64,000 bases of DNA from Parietichytrium sp. I65-24A. Its lineage: Eukaryota; Sar; Bigyra; Thraustochytrida; Thraustochytriidae. A program made the translations under genes and the position numbers. The stretch's first letter is position 1. Each line of letters opens with the position of its first letter. The stretch lies in contig BLSF01000037.1 in assembly GCA_012862575.1 (NCBI GenBank), positions 1 to 64,000 on the forward strand, read 5' to 3'. Under the pieces are notes generated by a model that had not been told where the DNA came from, searched no databases, and saw only the letters and a list, made by a program, of their open reading frames with translations. Positions 19,662 to 29,620 of the stretch are shown here, one piece after another.

Positions 19662-21809
19662 ATGGAAGCGCTCAGACTGTCTGTGCTCTCGCAATGGCGC
19701 AAATCCATTCCGTTGGAGAATCAGCGGCAAACCAATGCCAAACTAAGCCAGCGTGGCCAGGAAGAAGGTGGTGACCTTCGCGCCGAGAGTGTGCCAAGAG
19801 AAAAGCTCAAGACCTGGTTCGACAGCGAGTCGTATCAGCGCGCCCCGGAGCACAAGTACTTTGAGGGAGAAGACCTTGAACCGCTTCTCAAAGTGGAAGG
19901 ATGCAGCAAACCGGAGTCCTACGGGTGTCTTGCTGGAGTTGACAGCGACTCCGAATGCGTCTACCTGCGGAGCGACGAAGCGCTTTGCGAAGTCCCCGTT
20001 GACACGCTTCGATTCGACTCGCGCTTCGAGAGCGGAAATCTCGACAAAGCTTACAAAATTGGCCCAAATGAGTACGAGCTCTATCTACTTCCCGATCCCG
20101 GGAGTGAAAAGCCCCATTGTCAATGGTTTTACTTTTCCGCTCAGAATATCCGACCTTCGGTTGAGTACACCTTTCACATCGCCAACATGACAAAGCCAGA
20201 CTCTCTGTTTGGAAATAGCGGCGGGTGTAGGCCGCTTTGCTACTCCAGTGCGCTTGGATCTCGTGGCCAGATCGGCTGGAGGAGGATTGGCCGAGACGTG
20301 GTATACACGCCCAGCAGTGGCAAACGGTACTGCCTAACCTTTACCTTTGCGTTGAACGACATCTCAGGGGACGGCGACACGCACTACTTCGCGCCTTGTT
20401 TTCCGTACAGATACTCCGACCTTCAGGGTTACCTGCGTTTGCTCGAAGAGGATGTTTCTCGCTCGAATAGATTTCGCCGCATGCTCCTCTGTCGCACACT
20501 GGCTGGAAACAGGTGCGACCTTCTGACGATCACTAGCTTTGCCAATTCGACTACTCCAAAACCAGTCATCTTTCTGAGCGCCAGGGTGCATCCATGCGAA
20601 ACAAATGCTAGCTGGGTCATGCAAGGTGTTATCGACTTCTTGACAGGGCCTTCGCTTGATGCCAAAATTTTGCGTGACTCATACGTATTCAAAGTTGTAC
20701 CAATGCTCAATCCAGACGGGGTAATCATCGGAAACTCGAGGTGCTCTCTTGCCGGTGTGGACTTGAATCGGATGTACATTGAACCAGATAAGAAGTTCCA
20801 CCCAACAATTTGGAACTTGAAACATCAAATTAGCCAGTTCTCCAAAACTGGCCAAGTGCTTCTGTTTTGTGACATTCACGGCCATTCGAGGCGTCACAAC
20901 ATATTCACCTACGGCTGCGAGGAGCGCAAGTACCGGAAGTGGCTAAACAAAAAGAAGGCTTCTCAATTATTCGGTCGTGCGCTCCTGAGTGACCTTGCAG
21001 CGGCGCCTCCAAAGCAACCTGCACAGACTTGGTTCGCTTCCGTCGACGGCGAGGAGGATGGCGATGTTCAATCCAGGATTTCAGAACGGACTGGCGCAGA
21101 CCAGGAACCTACTGATGAGAACGGTAGCGACGGTGAAGAGGATGGCGAAGGTGATGGCGACGAGGACGGGTCTCTCGATGATGAGGACGACGACGAGGAA
21201 GAAGATTACGAGGAAGACGACAAAGATTGCACTGAAGCCGAGGAAAAGGGCAAAGTTGACCAAGAGGAATGGGCTAAAGATGCTCAAGTGCCTGAAATTG
21301 CCTCCTTTCGTCTTGCTACCCGTGATGTAGATGCAAGCCGTCGCTCCACAGAGAAATGTTCATCTGCAAGGAACTTGGGCGACCAAGTAGTTGCCAAAAA
21401 AAAGCGTAAAGGAGCCACACGTCGAACGAGGAAGAAAAAGGGATCCGGCAGTAGCAGAAAATTTCTTTCCTTCAAGCAAAAACAGATCGCCAAGGAGCGA
21501 GCGCTCCGAGCTGTGCATCGCATACGTCTATTGCCTCACGCCCTTTCGGCTGCAAGTGCCGTCTTTTCCATCCAAGATTGCAACTACAAAATCCAAAAAT
21601 ACAAGGAATCGACCGGGAGAGTTTGCATCCACCGAGAGAGCAAGGGGGCTATATTGTGCTACACGCTTGAAGCTTCTCTCGGTGGCGCCGACATCGGCCC
21701 TCTTGCAGGATTTCACATGAATCACCTCCACTTTCTTGGCATGGGTCACGCGTTTTGTGATGCTTTACTCGATATACAAACAGAGCTCAAGTCAGATCCA
21801 TTCCCGTGA
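19662..21809 (+). CDS. Cytosolic carboxypeptidase (M14, tubulin deglutamylase type)
   Basis: A 715-aa single-exon gene; the start is the ATG at 19662. The N-terminal domain ends in the family-typical YELYLLPDPG...CQWFYFSAQN segment. The M14 core has the zinc pair in HPCE (His about 310, Glu about 313), substrate-binding NPDGV and DLNRMY, the third zinc ligand in DIHGH (His about 406), and the catalytic Glu in YTLEAS (about 670). The second site is HPCE rather than the common HPGE. Family members (CCP/AGBL) trim glutamates from tubulin tails and other acidic proteins. The gap between DIHGH and the catalytic Glu is enlarged by a roughly 200-residue insertion: a long Asp/Glu-rich run (about 465-540) and a Lys/Arg-rich patch (KKKRKGATRRTRKKKG). 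All catalytic residues are intact, so it should be active. A tubulin substrate is inferred from the family. Confidence 0.9.
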   Translation: MEALRLSVLSQWRKSIPLENQRQTNAKLSQRGQEEGGDLRAESVPREKLKTWFDSESYQRAPEHKYFEGEDLEPLLKVEGCSKPESYGCLAGVDSDSECVYLRSDEALCEVPVDTLRFDSRFESGNLDKAYKIGPNEYELYLLPDPGSEKPHCQWFYFSAQNIRPSVEYTFHIANMTKPDSLFGNSGGCRPLCYSSALGSRGQIGWRRIGRDVVYTPSSGKRYCLTFTFALNDISGDGDTHYFAPCFPYRYSDLQGYLRLLEEDVSRSNRFRRMLLCRTLAGNRCDLLTITSFANSTTPKPVIFLSARVHPCETNASWVMQGVIDFLTGPSLDAKILRDSYVFKVVPMLNPDGVIIGNSRCSLAGVDLNRMYIEPDKKFHPTIWNLKHQISQFSKTGQVLLFCDIHGHSRRHNIFTYGCEERKYRKWLNKKKASQLFGRALLSDLAAAPPKQPAQTWFASVDGEEDGDVQSRISERTGADQEPTDENGSDGEEDGEGDGDEDGSLDDEDDDEEEDYEEDDKDCTEAEEKGKVDQEEWAKDAQVPEIASFRLATRDVDASRRSTEKCSSARNLGDQVVAKKKRKGATRRTRKKKGSGSSRKFLSFKQKQIAKERALRAVHRIRLLPHALSAASAVFSIQDCNYKIQKYKESTGRVCIHRESKGAILCYTLEASLGGADIGPLAGFHMNHLHFLGMGHAFCDALLDIQTELKSDPFP

Positions 21810-21949
21810 ACACTATTTCATTGTAGCATATCTAAGCAAACTCTTTTTAAAGTAGCAGAAAAAGAAAATAGGTAACTCAGCTGTCATAAGTTTCATCGTG
21901 GAGGAGTATAACTTTTGGCCCGACCGAAAAGTAAAAGGGCACCAACCCG

Positions 21950-23833
21950 CTACAACGCCACGATGCGAATGACGTTGGAAGGCTTCCATTCCAAATTATA
22001 ATGGCGGTAGCTCCAGTCCGTCGTGTTTTGAATTGAATGAATGACGCGGTGGTCACACGCGCCCCGTTCACCCTGCACAAGTTCGCGCTTGAGGGTCACG
22101 ATAGCGTCATCGTTCGCAGGTTTTATCATCACGAACTGAGGCTCATCCCAATTTTGAGGGGTGAATGTGGTAAGGCTGGGAGATATGACAAACTGCGATT
22201 CCTTAAAAGCGCCGACTCTTCTCAGCGGCTCCACAACAAATTTAATGAGAACCGGAGCAGTTGGGCGGGAACCAAGCTGTACAGAATATTCCATTCCTTC
22301 GCCCTGATCGACACCGTAGAGGAGCTCCTCATCACTAATGACGACGCACGCATTTTCATCGAGCCGATCGAGTCCAAGACGCGCCCTCTCTTCTTTGGCC
22401 TTCAACTCTTGCAATCGAGCTTCCTCCTTCTTCTTCTCTCGGTGCTCACGCATGCGGCGGAGCCGCACCGCATCGGCCACTTCTCGTAGTCGCCTCGACT
22501 CATCATCTTGCAAGTCCTTTTTGTGTTTGGATCTCCACTGATTGTAAAGCTCACGCCCATGTGCGAGTCGCTCATTGACTTGCTCAGTGTTTATCTTGCC
22601 AGAAAATGCGCGGGAAGCGATTTTGTCGCAGTACTGCCCACCTTTATCAAATCTCCATTTTTGCGACTTTTCGTAGAGCATCATCAAGCGCTTCTCTGGC
22701 AATTCGCAGAAGATTCCGAAAACCGACTTGATATCCTCGAGGTCGACATGAGCTTCTTCGCAGGGCTCATCCTTTTTTGTATCGCTCTGATTAAGACTGT
22801 TTTGCTCCTCCCCGAAGCTTGCCCTCGCCCTTCTCAGAACAAGGCCCATCATACGCTGCGACCAGGATGGCTTTCGTGCCAGTCGCGCCCGCTCCCGTTC
22901 TCCGATTCGCCCGTCGTACGCATGATCGAACGGGAATTCGTCACATTTTGTGTGGAAAAATCGCTCCACGTTGTTCATTGTCAGTTGTCTGTTTCGCGCC
23001 TGGCGCCAAGTGATCCGGGCGGGGAGTTCTTTATTAAATACCCTAGGTTGCATCACGACCAAATACGCCAGCAACAGCGAGTGTTCATACTCGACACGCT
23101 TGTAGTGGTGATACTCCGGGTTCCCGTTGAAGTACTCGAGGAAAAATCTGCGAGCATGCATCCTGGCCAACTCGGGGATCGCATAGCTGCTCAGAAAGCG
23201 GGCTACCGGGTTGTAATGGCCCAATGTCAAGGCAACCTGCACTGGGTTCAACCCTTCGCGATTTCGCAGCGTCAAGTCTGCCCCTGCGGAAACCAGTTGC
23301 TTTGCCAGATGATGCTTGTGGGGTTCGCTGAGAGCATAGTGTAGAGCGGAATACCCTGTCGAGTCTTGCGCGTCCACTTCGCAACCCGGATGGCTCAACA
23401 ACGTGTCCAACACATTGCCCTTTCCTTGCGTTACGGCGAGATGTACTCCAGTCATCCCGTACGCGCCATGAGCGTTCACACCACCATCTTTGAGAGCCTC
23501 CAAGTCCTCGGTAACCTCGCCTGGTCTTCGCAACATCTCAGAATGGAGCGGCGGAAGCCTCCCTTTGCGAAACATCCTCTTTTCTGCTTTCTCGCTCCGG
23601 GCTTTTAGGTCATTTTTCTCCTCCTCCAGTTTCTCATACACCTGCTTTCTGGCATCACGCCTCTTTTCTTGCCGCTCAAGCGCAGACCAGAACACGTGAC
23701 GCTCTTGCCGCGTGCGCGGAGTGCACAACACCGAGTGCTCGATTTTCCCCTGGTCCAACTCTGCCGCTGTCGCGTCCAGGGCCTTCACTTGCTCGTTGGA
23801 AAGACGGATCACCCGTCTCTCTTTCAACATCAT
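21950..23833 (-). CDS. Ankyrin-repeat protein with C-terminal Calx-beta-like domain
   Basis: About 627 aa from the ATG at 23833 (MMLKERRVIRL); the frame is open upstream but has no in-frame ATG there. The N-terminus is charged coiled coil. Residues about 105-195 form ankyrin repeats (GMTGVHLAVTQGKGNVLDTLL; GYSALHYALSEPHKHHLAKQLVSAGADLTLRN; GLNPVQVALTLGHYNPVARFL). A middle region with FFLEYFNGNPEYHHYKRVEYEH is unassigned. A highly charged helix (about 430-490) follows. The C-terminal about 120 residues resemble Calx-beta/cadherin-like beta sandwiches: EGMEYSVQLGSRPTAPVLIKF, then FTPQNWDEPQFVMIKPANDD and HSIQNTTDWSY, the strand order typical of bacterial and protist adhesin repeats. No signal peptide is seen, so an extracellular-type domain apparently sits in an intracellular protein. 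It is convergent with the carboxypeptidase gene (about 140 bp apart). Confidence 0.75.
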   Translation of the reverse strand: MMLKERRVIRLSNEQVKALDATAAELDQGKIEHSVLCTPRTRQERHVFWSALERQEKRRDARKQVYEKLEEEKNDLKARSEKAEKRMFRKGRLPPLHSEMLRRPGEVTEDLEALKDGGVNAHGAYGMTGVHLAVTQGKGNVLDTLLSHPGCEVDAQDSTGYSALHYALSEPHKHHLAKQLVSAGADLTLRNREGLNPVQVALTLGHYNPVARFLSSYAIPELARMHARRFFLEYFNGNPEYHHYKRVEYEHSLLLAYLVVMQPRVFNKELPARITWRQARNRQLTMNNVERFFHTKCDEFPFDHAYDGRIGERERARLARKPSWSQRMMGLVLRRARASFGEEQNSLNQSDTKKDEPCEEAHVDLEDIKSVFGIFCELPEKRLMMLYEKSQKWRFDKGGQYCDKIASRAFSGKINTEQVNERLAHGRELYNQWRSKHKKDLQDDESRRLREVADAVRLRRMREHREKKKEEARLQELKAKEERARLGLDRLDENACVVISDEELLYGVDQGEGMEYSVQLGSRPTAPVLIKFVVEPLRRVGAFKESQFVISPSLTTFTPQNWDEPQFVMIKPANDDAIVTLKRELVQGERGACDHRVIHSIQNTTDWSYRHYNLEWKPSNVIRIVAL

Positions 23834-25263
23834 CTTGGTGCCGCCGCCAGCTCTGCCATCGCAGGGCGCCACACCAAAGTCGAGCGCGAGGAGCACGTGC
23901 CCACGAGTCTCTCCGAGGGAGGAGGCCAGATTCCGGTAGCAAGCTTGCTGATCATGAACGATTCGTAATCTCCGAATTGACCATGACTCACATGAACGAG
24001 AACAAAGGAAAGGACGAGAGCCTCTCGACCTTAACCTTTCAACTTTTCACATGTTCACAACGTTTTCGTAGTCAACACCACAAGCAAAACTCATTGAACC
24101 CAATCACCATGATCAACATCACGATCGACATCACTGACACATGTCATCATATGGCATGGCAACTTCACTTCGCACTGCACTGGTACTGGCATTCCACTGC
24201 GGCACTTGGCAAAAGGCAGCGTGAACGGATATTTCCTCGTTCGAGTGGAGCTCTCTGCTTTTGCTACCAAAATGTGGTAGCCGAACCTAGGATCCCACCA
24301 TTGTTAGCAAGAGTGTTGATGTGAGCTTGCGGATCCACTCTACTAGTTAGCGCAAGGAGTTACAAAGAACAAGGAGCTGGCTCCCCCATCATTTTTTGGA
24401 GACTTTGCTTCTGTTGGGCGTAAAGTTCTGCATTTGCGTTTGTCTTGAGATAAGAACGGAAATCCCGTCTGAGGGGCTCTGCCGACGTCCGAGGCGTATT
24501 TTAGTTTGAACTCTTGGCTCCTTCTTTGCATTCGAGCGAGTTCATTTTGTTTGGCAGCCGGAAGCGCAGCTTTTGCTATTGCGTTTGACGCTCCTGTGGC
24601 GCGATCTTGTGGCGCGGTGTAAATGGACGTCGAAACGTAAATTTGATCCAGCGCCTCCGCCCTGGAAGCATGACCAGCCAAGAACCCGCGTTAACCTTGC
24701 CCTGGAAAACATGACTAGCCAAAAAACCCTCGTTAACCTTGCCGTCGAGGGGTATGGAAAAATCAAGGGATCGCGAATCGTAGCGCACTGGACCATATAG
24801 TCAGTTTTCGCATGATCAGGGAGGACGCTCTTGCAGGCATATCGAAGTCATCTGGTGCCGTCTTCAAGCTTGAAAGTTTGGGCCGTTTCCGAAAGAGTTT
24901 CGCGCAGTTGCTGACAGCATCGACGCCATTGCAAACGCTTTCCATGGTATTCCGAGTATCAATGCATGGAAAGAACTAGGCAGTGGCGGATTTCAAAAGA
25001 AAAATCTACACAGATCTGACCCGTTGTTTGGTGTTAGAAAGCCATGGCACGGTCCGACAAGAAACGTCGCTCTTTTTCAAAGACAAATACTCTATTCAAA
25101 AATCATTCCAGGGTTTAAAAAAGTAACCTACACAAATATCTCGCGATTGCAGTTATCCTTCTTTTGATCCTCGACCAAAGAGCCGAAAACATTATTGGTT
25201 GCGTCATTCTCAAGTTAGTGCGAGGGATACGATGCACTCCCGACACAGAATTGAATTCATTGA
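23834..25263. other. Spacer with degenerate ORFs
   Basis: An ATG-less minus-strand frame (24343-24681, about 112 codons) and several plus-strand pieces (24573-25120) look weakly protein-like but are broken by stops. A local direct duplication of a CGTTAACCTTGCC-containing unit lies at about 24689-24745. No family could be assigned. Confidence 0.35.
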
Positions 25264-25491
25264 CTACACCTTGGAGTCCTCGTATGCTGCGATTTGCTTC
25301 TCCTTCTGCGCAATGACGTTTCTCAAGCGCTGGCTGTCGTCCATGGCGACTCCGTCGCCAGACCCGCAACAACCCAGCACCTTGAGCTTGGACCCTGAAG
25401 TGTCACGAACCCTTCCCCATGTGCATACAAGCCCAACGATCACCGCTACCAACACCACGACCGCGATGACAATGGCGACTATTGGCTCCAT
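25264..25491 (-). CDS. Small single-pass membrane protein (75 aa)
   Basis: ATG at 25491, TAG at 25264. The N-terminal MEPIVAIVIAVVVLVAVIVG is one strongly hydrophobic helix of about 22 residues, ending at CTWGR. A polar segment with GCCGSGDG (a possible palmitoylation site) follows, then a charged helix (DDSQRLRNVIAQKEKQIAAYEDSKV). Short extracytoplasmic N-terminus, membrane helix and cytosolic coiled tail is a common small-protein layout. I know no family. Hydrophobic ORFs can arise by chance, so expression evidence matters. Confidence 0.45.
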   Translation of the reverse strand: MEPIVAIVIAVVVLVAVIVGLVCTWGRVRDTSGSKLKVLGCCGSGDGVAMDDSQRLRNVIAQKEKQIAAYEDSKV

Positions 25492-27474
25492 CTTGGCTAA
25501 GCGTTCGCTTTCGCGCCACCTCTTCTATGTATCTCTCTGTCTGTTTGGGGTCTGCGGATGTGCTCACAAGTGTCCGAGTGTGAAGATGATGTGATTGCAT
25601 TCACTGTCAATGAACATTGACTGTGAACAAGTTCCATGGAGTACTGTACTCGTGAACGTACGGTACTCTGCACTAGTACACTAAAAGTGGCATGGCTTAC
25701 CGCTGCTCACTTCCACTTGAGCCGAAGCTGTTTGTATCTTGACTAGCTGGTCATTAATACACTGTTAACTGGAAATTAAATTTTCGCTTCCGCTTCCGCT
25801 GGAAATCCACAGCAATTTTGTATCCAAGGAGCAGTTGGAAGGTTCATCTTAACAATTATCACACCCGCTGGAACTGCAGAGCAGTTCGTATCAAAGGCAA
25901 AATTGGAAGCTGTACCTCCCTTGCACTGATAGAGTTCCACCTGAGTGCTGCAGACGGTAGTGAGCAGCTGTAACCCTTGCATAGTGTGGTGTGGCATGTG
26001 TGAGCGCGTAGGCAAAAGTCATACATTTTTCGAACTGAGAAAAATCATAGCCCGTGATAGCCCGTGTGCGCCATGGACATCATGGGACGACGTTAAAGCA
26101 AAACAGGAAAAAGTAATTATGGAAACTGCTCCATTCATTCCCCCCTTCGTTACATTTTGTGTGGTGCCATTTGTATCGATCGTCCAGTTGCTTGATTGTT
26201 GCCCCCGGACAAGGTGTTCTGAGAGCACGTCGTTCCGAGATGTTCCATCCTCATGAGACATCATGAGACAACAGAGGCGTGAATTGTTATTTTATCTCCT
26301 AAGTTACAATAACAGTGCACACTCGCCAGCACACTTTAGCCACACTCCTAAGGCATATTGCGCACCTACCGCTGAATATAGTTGCTATCCTACCCACTGT
26401 GCCTATACTAGGATACTGTGCTGGCTACTTTGCTCCTTGAGCTATGCTATGGGGACTCCTAACCTCTCGAACCTTATGATATAGTGTAGTAGACGTAGAG
26501 AGGTGAGCAATTGGTTCGTAGCGATTCCTACAATGAACTGGAAAACACTACCAAGCTCTCACCTCCGACGGTGTGTGAACTATCAGCCCTTAAGTAAAAC
26601 CCTAGCATACCTACCCTTTCAGTCAGCTAGGCGCACCTCTAATATCCCTTACCCTTCCATTACCAGCATCCACTAACCTAGTCTTACCAAACCCCCGTCG
26701 AAGTCCTACTACCTCTTACCTCTACACTACGCGTGCGATGCTCAACACTCAACGATGAGTTGGCCATCACAGCACCAGCTAGTACATGCTAGTACTGCTT
26801 CTGGCACTTTAGCAAGCGGCCGTAGTAGGTCCTATTCCGCCACCTTAACCGCGCTTAAGCTCTCCCTCCCACCTTATACGCCTTATCCCCCTCCTTTGCA
26901 CAAGTCTCACATCTCTCAATTCACATGTCAGTCAATAAAAATGAATCAATCAATCAAACGTTAGTGAAGTGAGTCAGTCAGTCAGTGAGTGCTTGTGTGC
27001 GTGACGAAAGAGGCCGCAGTGTCCGCAGTGGCGCAAGCAGGAGTTTAGTTTTTGTACAAGTCGGGAGGACAAGGATAGGCGTCGCATTGCAGCCCATTCA
27101 TCCGAGCCGTCTTGTCTCGTTCGTTACGCTCGTCTTTGCGCTTGTTGGGCACCCATCCGCGAGGAAAAGCAGTTGGCCGACGTTGTCGCCAGGCGCTGAA
27201 AGGTTTTCCGGGCAGACTCACACACGGGCACGCTTTTTCACTCTCTGCCTTTATCCATCTAGCTATCTATCTGTGTTTGTGTTTGTGTTTCTGTCTCACT
27301 CGCACTGCGTAGCGAGTTGTGGGGTTGCTCTGTGCGGGAGTTGAAGGTCGCTGCTTGGACAGAAAGTGGGCTTGCGGCGGAGAGGCTGACGGTGTACACG
27401 GAGGACAACTGTGTTCGGTGCGTAGGTGCGTGTGTTTGGGAAGTTTAAGTGCTGTGGAGAGAACGGTCGGGGAA
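25492..27474. other. 2-kb spacer upstream of the MST kinase
   Basis: It contains a possible decayed Cys/Asn-rich repeat ORF (listed separately), short CAGT and ATCA runs near 26934-26993 and C/T-rich sequence that may be the kinase 5' UTR. No other gene is supportable. Confidence 0.45.
25776..26264 (-). pseudogene. Possible relic of a secreted repeat protein
   Basis: Two minus-strand open stretches (26264-26019 and 26015-25776) share a loose repeat: SSNWTIDTNGT in the first, ASNFAFDTNCSAVPAG and then WIQNCCGFPAE in the second. The common pattern is an aromatic, then D/Q, T/Q, N, C. They lie in different frames separated by stops, and neither has a convincing start. This may be a decayed Cys/Asn-rich extracellular protein, or chance. 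Confidence 0.2.
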
Positions 27475-28860
27475 ATGACGCAGATCGAAGGCCTCGAGGA
27501 AGGTGATCCTCATGACTTTCTTGAGTTGGAGGAGTCTCTCGGGGAGGGCAGTTATGGGGAGGTGTTTAAGGCCAAGTTTAAGGACGGGCGCCGGGATGAC
27601 TTTGTGGCCGTTAAGATCATCCCTATCGACGATGACATCGCGGAGCTGCAAAAGGAGATCCAGATTTTGCGCCACACTCGCGACGATTTCGTGGTCCAGT
27701 ATATAACGAGCTTTCGCGAAGCCAACGAGAAGATTTGGATCGTCATGGAGCTTTGCGAGGCGGGTTCAGTCAATGACCTCATTCACATCTGCGACCAGAG
27801 CCTCGAGGAAGAGGAGATTCAGGTGGTGGTCGCGTCCGTACTACTTGGCTTGAGCTATTTGCACGAGCAGAAGATGATTCATCGTGATGTCAAAGCTGGC
27901 AATATCCTCCTCACCGAACAGGGAAATGCCAAACTAGCAGACTTTGGAGTGTCGGCGCAGCTCTCGGGAGACCAGACGAAGCGCAAAACGGTGATCGGCA
28001 CGCCGTTCTGGATGGCTCCAGAGGTCATCTCAGAATCCTCGTACGATGGGAAGGCAGACATTTGGTCGCTAGGAATCACAATCATCGAGATGGCGGAGAA
28101 AGAACCGCCATACTCTAATATTCATCCAATGCGTGCTATCTTCATGATTCCAAGCCGACCTCCGCCAACTCTCAAGGACCCGAAAATTTGGTCGCCGAAG
28201 ATGGTCGACTTCCTTCGCCTTTGCCTGCAAAAGTCACCCGACCAGCGGCCAACTGCACTGGAGCTCCAGGATCACGACTGGGTCAGAGACACCGTGAAAC
28301 AATTGGACGAAGCCGAGGTGCGCGGGAGTTCGGCTATTTTGCAGAGTCTTGTGGGCGAGAGCATCAATGCTATTGACACTGCACGCAAAGAGGAGGCTCT
28401 CAATCGCACGACCCGGTCTTCACCAGATTCGTCCACCTCCGGAACGCGGGGCAACACTGCCCACCTCGTCAACACTGGGGAGGACACCGCTCGGGCGGCG
28501 GATCTTGGAGTAAACGACACCATCCAACAGCCTCTCGGGGGAACTGGCACGATGATTCACAACTCGAGCGGAAACAAGACATCCATTTTCACGCCAAGTT
28601 CTGGAACTGCCGTCCGGGTTGGCAAAGACCCACAGACACCTGCGTTCATGCGCTACTTCCAAACCAAAACTGCTGGCAAGGCTCGGTCGAGCGTGCGGGA
28701 TGATGACTGGGTTATTCCATCCAACAGCAAGGAGATGGTTGATCTCACTCAGAGGCTTCGTGTCCTGGACCAGCAGTTTCAACGCGATGTCGTCGAGCTC
28801 CGCAAAGCGTACAATGCGAGGCGAAACGCGCTTCTGCAAGCTACCGAAAGCAGCAGCTAG
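27475..28860 (+). CDS. STE20 family kinase of the MST/Hippo type with SARAH domain
   Basis: 461 aa, single exon; the start is the ATG at 27475 (MTQIEGLEEGDPHDFLELEE), although the frame is open further upstream. The kinase domain (about 18-270) has the Gly loop GEGSYGEVF, VAVKII, IHRDVKAGNILL, DFGVSAQL, the STE20 signature GTPFWMAPEVI and DIWSLGITIIEMA. The last about 45 residues (EMVDLTQRLRVLDQQFQRDV...) fit a SARAH helix, used by MST/Hippo kinases to dimerise and bind Sav or RASSF partners. Between lies a Ser/Thr/Gly-rich linker. The length and order match MST1/2 (about 490 aa). The likely role is control of proliferation or cytoskeleton through a LATS/NDR-type kinase; no partner is visible here. 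The MCM3 gene follows on the same strand. Confidence 0.93.
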   Translation: MTQIEGLEEGDPHDFLELEESLGEGSYGEVFKAKFKDGRRDDFVAVKIIPIDDDIAELQKEIQILRHTRDDFVVQYITSFREANEKIWIVMELCEAGSVNDLIHICDQSLEEEEIQVVVASVLLGLSYLHEQKMIHRDVKAGNILLTEQGNAKLADFGVSAQLSGDQTKRKTVIGTPFWMAPEVISESSYDGKADIWSLGITIIEMAEKEPPYSNIHPMRAIFMIPSRPPPTLKDPKIWSPKMVDFLRLCLQKSPDQRPTALELQDHDWVRDTVKQLDEAEVRGSSAILQSLVGESINAIDTARKEEALNRTTRSSPDSSTSGTRGNTAHLVNTGEDTARAADLGVNDTIQQPLGGTGTMIHNSSGNKTSIFTPSSGTAVRVGKDPQTPAFMRYFQTKTAGKARSSVRDDDWVIPSNSKEMVDLTQRLRVLDQQFQRDVVELRKAYNARRNALLQATESSS

Positions 28861-28947
28861 TCTACTCGACTCAGTTTCATCCTTGTGCTTTACCGAACAA
28901 TCTACGTCGCCTGTGTGTGTTATCATCAAAACGTCCAAACCTGTGTC

Positions 28948-28953
28948 AATAAA
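28948..28953 (+). terminator. Candidate poly(A) signal of the MST kinase gene
   Basis: AATAAA 88 nt downstream of the kinase stop. Position and sequence fit, but no transcript evidence is available. Confidence 0.35.
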
Positions 28954-29431
28954 CCATCATTCTCTATGCTTTCATCCCTTGTCCTTTCCTCTTGGCTCAA
29001 ATTACAGAATTACAATCACCGGCATGGCCAACAATCGACACATCTCTCAATGGCATCGGTCCTATTCAACGTCATAAATTTACTTACCCTTTCGATTCTA
29101 GCTACTAATAGGGTAGCTACTAGCTAGAGGACCAGCACAAAATAGTAATGATTACTGCCAATCGGAATCAGCTTGAGAACGTAAAGAGTACCTGACGTAG
29201 CTATAGCATAGGAACGTTTAGCTAGCTGAAAGCCGAAGAAGCTGGAGAGGAGCCAACCCTATAATGATCTGACCTTTCAGTCAGCGTTCGAAATTTGAAA
29301 ACTTGGATCAATCGAAATGCGTTGCGGAAGTGAAAGAAAGCAAAGTTTGTAAAAGTTGAACACAGAACAAAAGTTGCACATAGCTCAAAGGCATCCGACC
29401 AAGCAATCAACCAAAACGAAGCGAACGACCA

Positions 29432-29466
29432 ACGAGAAACGAGAAACGAGAAACGAGAAACGAGGA
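29432..29466. repeat. Purine-rich (ACGAGAA)n array upstream of MCM3
   Basis: Four to five tandem copies of a seven-base purine-rich unit. Similar arrays precede the Tom22-like gene (45135-45172) and the gene at 61182 (61126-61178). Confidence 0.85.
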
Positions 29467-29620
29467 ACCAGCACGTTTATGTCACGCATGCATTCCAGTT
29501 GAGAACTGTGCAACGCAGTCAGCGACAAGATCGGCGGATTTGAAGGGGTTGGGTTTGCAGCGGCAGGGCTGAGGAAGAGGGGACGCTCGGGGCGGGCGTT
29601 GTGCGAGACGGGGAGACATA

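Larger units (their letters stand above)
28861..29620. other. Spacer between MST kinase and MCM3
   Basis: An AATAAA at 28948-28953, about 88 nt past the kinase stop, is a plausible poly(A) signal. TAGCTA-rich sequence lies at about 29097-29127. An ACGAGAA heptamer array at 29432-29466 lies about 155 bp before the MCM3 start. Confidence 0.5.

Noticed and set aside
24343-24681. 112-codon minus-strand frame that looks protein-like
   Set aside because: It has no ATG start and a stop just upstream, and no GTRAGT-spliced upstream exon was found; a relic or chance.
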